DNA of 8,931 nucleotides from CANLWN01 sp039815505 (GTDB lineage Bacteria > Bacteroidota > Bacteroidia > Flavobacteriales > Flavobacteriaceae): positions 1 to 8,931 of the forward strand of contig JBCBZE010000123.1 in NCBI GenBank assembly GCA_039815505.1, given 5' to 3'. This document shows positions 6,132 through 8,931 of this stretch, in pieces. Numbering within the stretch: the first letter of the stretch is position 1; every line of letters begins with the position of its first letter. Position numbers and translations under genes: made by a program. Under the pieces are notes generated by a model that was not told where the DNA came from, ran no database searches, and saw only the letters and a list, made by a program, of their open reading frames with translations.

Positions 6132-6153
6132 GTAAGTTTAACTAACTAAATAT
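6125..6153. promoter_or_regulatory. Operator copy 3, before the thioredoxin-like gene
   Basis: The left half AAATATAGTAAGTT, centre T and right half AACTAACTAAATAT are complementary at 11 of 14 positions. The site equals operator copy 2 at 21 of 29 positions and shares the core AGTTwAmCTAACTA with both others. It covers the -7 element of the thioredoxin-like gene. It is about 90 bp from the channel gene on the other side, too far to be an obvious regulator of it. Confidence 0.7.
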
Positions 6154-6206
6154 AATTTTTGGTGGAAAACTTGCGGGTTGATGAAAAACCAACTTTTAAG
6201 AAGTCG

Positions 6207-6214
6207 TATATTTA
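6207..6214 (+). promoter_or_regulatory. Candidate -7 element for the receptor-channel gene
   Basis: TATATTTA differs from TAnnTTTG only in the last base and would start transcription near 6221, about 25 nt before the ATG at 6246. The nearest TTG (6178-6180) is 26 bases upstream, slightly beyond the usual spacing, so the -33 element is uncertain. Confidence 0.35.
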
Positions 6215-6245
6215 AACACATACCAACTAATAACCGACCAGCTTC

Positions 6246-7334
6246 ATGATAAATTACTTGAGTATACTATTGCTTCTTTTCTTGTATCAACCATTGATAG
6301 CCCAAGAATCCTTGTCCCAAACAGAAAAAAGAATATTAAGGGTAGGTTATACTTCCGCACCTCCTTTTATTATTCAGGATGGTAATCGTTTGGAAGGTAT
6401 TAATATATGGTTGTGGGAACGGGTGGCACAGGACTTGGGTTTAGAGTATGAAATAGTTCAAATGGGTTTTTCCGATATGCTGGATTCCCTTAAAACGGGT
6501 GGTATAGATGTGAGCGTTAATCCACTAACCATTACCAGCGAACGAAGCAAACATATGGAGTTCACACATTCCTTTTTTGCCTCCAATTCTACCATAGCCA
6601 TCTCGGAAACCTCCTCCCTACAGAAACTGACTCAGTTTTTGCATGGGTTCTTTAACCGTAATTTTATCAAGGGAATAGGAGTGTTGTTGATTATCATCTT
6701 TTTATTTGGGATATCCGCTTGGTTTTTTGAACGAAAGAAAAACCCATTACACTTTAGACCGGGACCCAAAGGTATTTGGGATGGGTTATGGTGGGCGGCC
6801 GTAACCTTGACCACGGTGGGTTATGGAGATAAAGCACCGAAGAGTAAAAGTGGAAAAATTACGGCCTTGATGCTAATGTTCGGTGGACTCTTATTTATTT
6901 CCGGCCTTACGGCAAGTATTGCTTCCAGTCTTACCGTGAATAAATTAACCAGTAGTCCGGATAGTTTTAACGAGTTTAAGGAGCTCCCCGTGGGATCCAT
7001 AAGGAATTCAAGTGCCAATGGGTTTTTAAAAGATCATTTTTTTAAGGATATACGAACATACGATGGCGTTACCCTTGGGCTCCTGGACCTTAAGAATAAA
7101 AAGATAGACGCTTTTCTGTATGATGAGCCCATTTTAAAGTACCGCATAAAAAAAGATTCTTCCTTGGTCAATATACAGCTCTTGCCCGTAAAATTTGACG
7201 TACAGTTCTATGCATTTGGTCTACCCAAGGATAAAATTGCATTGGAACAGTTTATTTCCCAAAAAATATTGGAAATTATAGAAACCCAGGAATGGCAGAT
7301 TATCCTGAACGAATATGGATTAACGGAAATATAG
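6246..7334 (+). CDS. GluR0-like ligand-gated K+ channel (bacterial ionotropic receptor)
   Basis: The 362-residue protein has the layout of bacterial glutamate-receptor-type channels. An N-terminal signal peptide (about 1-19) is followed by lobe S1 of a family 3 solute-binding domain (29-125; LRVGYTSAPPFIIQ, GINIWLWERVAQDLGLEYE). It contains TITSER with R100, the position that binds the ligand carboxylate. Then come membrane helix M1 (about 141-161), a re-entrant pore with filter T190-V-G-Y-G-D195, identical to K+-selective channels, and M2 (about 204-229). Lobe S2 (about 238-358) contains DAFLYDEP, where D293 is the likely contact for the ligand amino group. The ligand is probably an amino acid, but its identity cannot be read from the sequence. 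A tetramer in the cytoplasmic membrane, with the binding domain in the periplasm, is expected. It is a single gene, converging on the beta-lactamase gene with 9 bp between the stops and no terminator hairpin. Confidence 0.9.
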   Translation: MINYLSILLLLFLYQPLIAQESLSQTEKRILRVGYTSAPPFIIQDGNRLEGINIWLWERVAQDLGLEYEIVQMGFSDMLDSLKTGGIDVSVNPLTITSERSKHMEFTHSFFASNSTIAISETSSLQKLTQFLHGFFNRNFIKGIGVLLIIIFLFGISAWFFERKKNPLHFRPGPKGIWDGLWWAAVTLTTVGYGDKAPKSKSGKITALMLMFGGLLFISGLTASIASSLTVNKLTSSPDSFNEFKELPVGSIRNSSANGFLKDHFFKDIRTYDGVTLGLLDLKNKKIDAFLYDEPILKYRIKKDSSLVNIQLLPVKFDVQFYAFGLPKDKIALEQFISQKILEIIETQEWQIILNEYGLTEI

Positions 7335-7343
7335 GGTAAAGCA

Positions 7344-8090
7344 CTATTTATCTGGATTGAAAAGCCCAATAGTATAATCTAATAGTATGGTCCCGTTATG
7401 TGCCCCATGGCCGGGAACCACCGTTTTCAATTTTGGATACGCAGCTTTAATTTTAGACACGGTAGCACTCCAATCTTTTTCGTTGGCGTCGGCCAAATTG
7501 CCTTTTTTTGCATTTAGGGATTTTATCATACACCCGCCGAACAGTAATTCTTCACTGGGAATGTAGCTTACGATGTTATCTTGGGTATGTGCCTCTCCAA
7601 AATATCTATTTACAATTTTCTCGTTTCCCACTTCCAATTCCATAAGCTGCTCAAAACCGATTTGAGGAGCGGTAACCCCTTCCTGTGCAGCTAGCGCAAT
7701 GGTTGTGGAATTGGCGAATGAAGGAGTGCCCAGTTCATGAAAAACATCCAGTCCACCTAAACAGTCATCGTGAAAATGATTGATGACCACTGCGGTAACA
7801 TCACATTGTTTCACCTCTACAACCCATTTGATGAGTTCCCTAGCGGTATTGGAATCGGCCGGTGTGTCAAAAATGACCGCTTCATTGTCATTTAGATAAA
7901 CTAAACCGTTACAGGCCACTTTTCCATAATCGGCAACATCCAAATAGGAGATGTGGATAAAGCTGTTTTCCGAAATGGATTTAATTTTTAAATTTTCAGA
8001 GGTGTAAGCCATGACTATCTTTTTTGACTTACATTGCAAATGAAGAAGTAGAAAAAGTAGCAGGCCGGTACAGCGAACCAGTATTCGCAT
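7344..8090 (-). CDS. Subclass B1-type metallo-beta-lactamase, predicted lipoprotein
   Basis: This 248-residue zinc hydrolase belongs to the metallo-beta-lactamase fold and has the full B1 ligand set. H105-F-H107-D-D109 (NHFHDDCLGG) with H168 (GEAHTQDN) forms the Zn1 site and its partner, while D109, C187 (LLFGGCMIK) and H228 (VVPGHG) form Zn2. K190 after the cysteine matches the lysine that holds the beta-lactam carboxylate in many B1 enzymes. The length fits the family. The N-terminus MRILVRCTGLLLFLLLHLQC reads as a signal with a lipobox-like end at C20, suggesting an anchored lipoprotein, as known for NDM-type enzymes. Chromosomal B1 enzymes are common in Flavobacteriia (BlaB, IND and others); this one is not recognisably any named type, so no symbol is given. 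Hydrolysis of carbapenems is a family expectation and is not shown here. It is divergent from the CxxC protein. Confidence 0.88.
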   Translation of the reverse strand: MRILVRCTGLLLFLLLHLQCKSKKIVMAYTSENLKIKSISENSFIHISYLDVADYGKVACNGLVYLNDNEAVIFDTPADSNTARELIKWVVEVKQCDVTAVVINHFHDDCLGGLDVFHELGTPSFANSTTIALAAQEGVTAPQIGFEQLMELEVGNEKIVNRYFGEAHTQDNIVSYIPSEELLFGGCMIKSLNAKKGNLADANEKDWSATVSKIKAAYPKLKTVVPGHGAHNGTILLDYTIGLFNPDK

Positions 8091-8134
8091 AATATGTTGA
8101 TGTTTGTTATTAAAATGTTGGGGTCAAGGTTGTT

Positions 8135-8142
8135 CAAAGATA
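8135..8142 (-). promoter_or_regulatory. -7 promoter element for the metallo-beta-lactamase gene
   Basis: TATCTTTG on the minus strand matches TAnnTTTG exactly. Initiation near 8128 gives a leader of about 38 nt to ATG 8090. A TTAT lies about 20 bases upstream in place of the -33 TTTG. It is one base from the oppositely directed element at 8144-8151. Confidence 0.5.
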
Positions 8143-8143
8143 T

Positions 8144-8151
8144 TATATTTA
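8144..8151 (+). promoter_or_regulatory. Candidate -7 element for the CxxC protein gene
   Basis: TATATTTA matches TAnnTTTG except in the last base; TTG at 8118-8120 is 23 bases upstream, at the edge of the accepted spacing. Transcription near 8158 would exclude the in-frame ATG at 8094 and fit the ATG at 8166 with a very short leader. Confidence 0.35.
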
Positions 8152-8165
8152 GTTACTTTTCCATA

Positions 8166-8543
8166 ATGACGCATCAAAACGCATACAAACTTTTGTTCAT
8201 CTATAATGCCAATTCCGGACTCCGGAACACGCTTTTGGATGGCGCCCACAAAATTTTAAGTCCATCTACCTATGCTTGTAGTCTTTGCGATCTTACCTAC
8301 GGTGCCCTTACCGAAAAAAAAGTTTGGAAGCAATTTAGGACAGCAAACAAAATGCAAATGGAGTTTTTGCATAAAGATGAGTTCTCCCGCCAATATGCGT
8401 CAAAATTCGGTTATAAGTTTACATTTCCCATTATTTTGATCGCTACCCCCAATGCATTGGAAGTTTTTGTAACGCCAGAAGAAATCAATGCGCTGGAAAA
8501 AGCCGAAGACCTAATAGCGGTAATACAAAAAAGAAGTAAATAG
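8166..8543 (+). CDS. Conserved hypothetical protein with a CxxC motif
   Basis: The frame is open from ATG 8094 (149 residues), but ATG 8166 (125 residues) is preferred. The extra 24 residues (MLMFVIKMLGSRLFKD...) run through the promoter region shared with the beta-lactamase gene, whereas MTHQNAYKLLFIYNANSG has the look of a native beginning. The protein has a strand (YKLLFIYNANSG), LLDGAHKILSPSTYAC, then C38-S-L-C41 in ACSLCDLTYG, a basic helix with KKVWKQFR, and a C-terminal half with FPIILIATPNALEVFVTPEEINAL. It has no signal peptide or membrane segment. I recognise the pattern as that of a conserved, functionally uncharacterised small protein, sometimes labelled GTPase in databases, but I see no P-loop. 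The CxxC could bind a metal or be redox-active; that is speculative. Confidence 0.75.
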   Translation: MTHQNAYKLLFIYNANSGLRNTLLDGAHKILSPSTYACSLCDLTYGALTEKKVWKQFRTANKMQMEFLHKDEFSRQYASKFGYKFTFPIILIATPNALEVFVTPEEINALEKAEDLIAVIQKRSK

Positions 8544-8566
8544 CTACAAGGACTATTGCTGTGTGG

Positions 8567-8602
8567 TACCATAGGGAACATGGTATTTCCCACTTGGGAA
8601 AT
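8567..8602. terminator. Two adjoining hairpins between convergent genes
   Basis: TACCAT (8567-8572) pairs with ATGGTA (8580-8585) around loop AGGGAAC, and ATTTCCCA (8585-8592) pairs with TGGGAAAT (8595-8602) around CT. They fill the 58-bp gap between the stops of the CxxC protein and EngB. There is no T-run on either side, so they are unusual as intrinsic terminators but are well placed as 3'-end structures for both transcripts. Confidence 0.4.
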
Positions 8603-8931
8603 CAGATGTAATCCCCTCTATTTTCCTTGTGAAAATCCAGGTTCACTTCATCTATATACCCAAGTAATTCCTCACGTCCTATATTTTTAGTGGATGAGGT
8701 GACAAAATATAATGGAGCTTCTTCCCAAATACCTGATAACAATTCTGCAATATATGCATGCACTTTTTGATCGATCACCCGGGGTTTTAATTTATCGGCT
8801 TTGGTAAAAATGATCGAAAAAGGAATCATATGTGTCCCCATCCATTCCATAAACTCCAAGTCCACTTTTTGGGGTTCATGACGAATATCTATCAATACAA
8901 AGGCACAGACCAGCTGTTTTCTTTTCTCAAA
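8602..8931 (-). CDS. engB: Ribosome biogenesis GTP-binding protein YihA/YsxC (EngB), C-terminal part
   Basis: This is the C-terminal portion of the essential TrmE-Era-like GTPase that helps assemble the large ribosomal subunit. The frame is open to the right edge of the window, so the 5' end (with the P-loop G1, the G2 threonine and the G3 DxPG) is missing. Visible features are FEKRKQLVCAF running into VLIDIRHEPQKVDLEFMEWM, the family's post-G3 helix and strand; the G4 motif FTKADK, where TKxD reads the guanine base; and the G5-like VTSSTKNIGREELLGYI near the end. The 110 residues present correspond to about half of the usual 200-residue protein. Bacteroidota EngB ends in a short variable tail, here FHKENRGDYI. 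The TTG at 8895 is an internal Leu codon and not the start. Confidence 0.93.
   Translation of the reverse strand, partial: FEKRKQLVCAFVLIDIRHEPQKVDLEFMEWMGTHMIPFSIIFTKADKLKPRVIDQKVHAYIAELLSGIWEEAPLYFVTSSTKNIGREELLGYIDEVNLDFHKENRGDYI

Noticed and set aside
6125..6153. Operator copy 3 as a control site for the receptor-channel gene
   Set aside because: It is about 90 bp upstream of that start codon and upstream of the candidate -7 element at 6207, while it overlaps the thioredoxin-like promoter exactly.
7344..8090. Beta-lactamase gene as a recently acquired mobile cassette
   Set aside because: No flanking repeats, attC-like site, transposase or clear change in base composition is seen, and spacing to the neighbours is tight and ordinary.

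Overview
The window looks like chromosome of a marine-type Flavobacteriaceae member (Bacteroidota). The evidence is the gliding-motility pair gldB-gldC, Bacteroidota-type promoter elements (TAnnTTTG at -7), Bacteroidota-style lipoproteins and a moderately AT-rich base composition. I cannot name the genus. No tRNA, rRNA, CRISPR array, insertion sequence or phage gene was seen.

Layout. 1-1055 (+) is the C-terminal part of DNA primase dnaG, entering at the TOPRIM motif, followed by a bidirectional hairpin terminator. 1128-2713 (-) holds a NarL/LuxR-type response regulator and ammonia-dependent NAD synthetase nadE. 2810-4110 (+) is the gldB-gldC operon, with the two genes overlapping by one base. 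4136-4394 (-) contains a frameshifted coding remnant with no intact ORF. 4391-6088 (-) carries three genes: a MarR-like regulator with a four-cysteine tail, a lipoprotein of a family I cannot name, and a small thioredoxin-like CPVC protein. 6246-7334 (+) encodes a GluR0-like receptor channel, a solute-binding domain split by a K+-channel pore. 7344-8090 (-) encodes a lipoprotein-type subclass B1 metallo-beta-lactamase with all zinc ligands. 8166-8543 (+) is a small CxxC protein of unknown function. 8602-8931 (-) is the C-terminal part of the ribosome-assembly GTPase YihA/YsxC (EngB).

The most interesting structure is 4391-6153. Each of the three minus-strand genes (MarR-like, lipoprotein, thioredoxin-like) is preceded by a copy of the same 29-bp inverted repeat, with core AGTTwAmCTAACTA. 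The copies are at 5006-5034, 5809-5837 and 6125-6153. The best copy is a near-perfect palindrome, and the third overlaps a consensus -7 element. This reads as a self-contained, autoregulated regulon in which the Cys-tailed regulator controls itself, the lipoprotein and the thioredoxin-like protein. A redox, electrophile or metal signal is plausible but not shown.

Other points worth a look are the response regulator with Glu in place of the phosphoacceptor Asp, the receptor channel, and two overlapping divergent promoters between the beta-lactamase and the CxxC protein.
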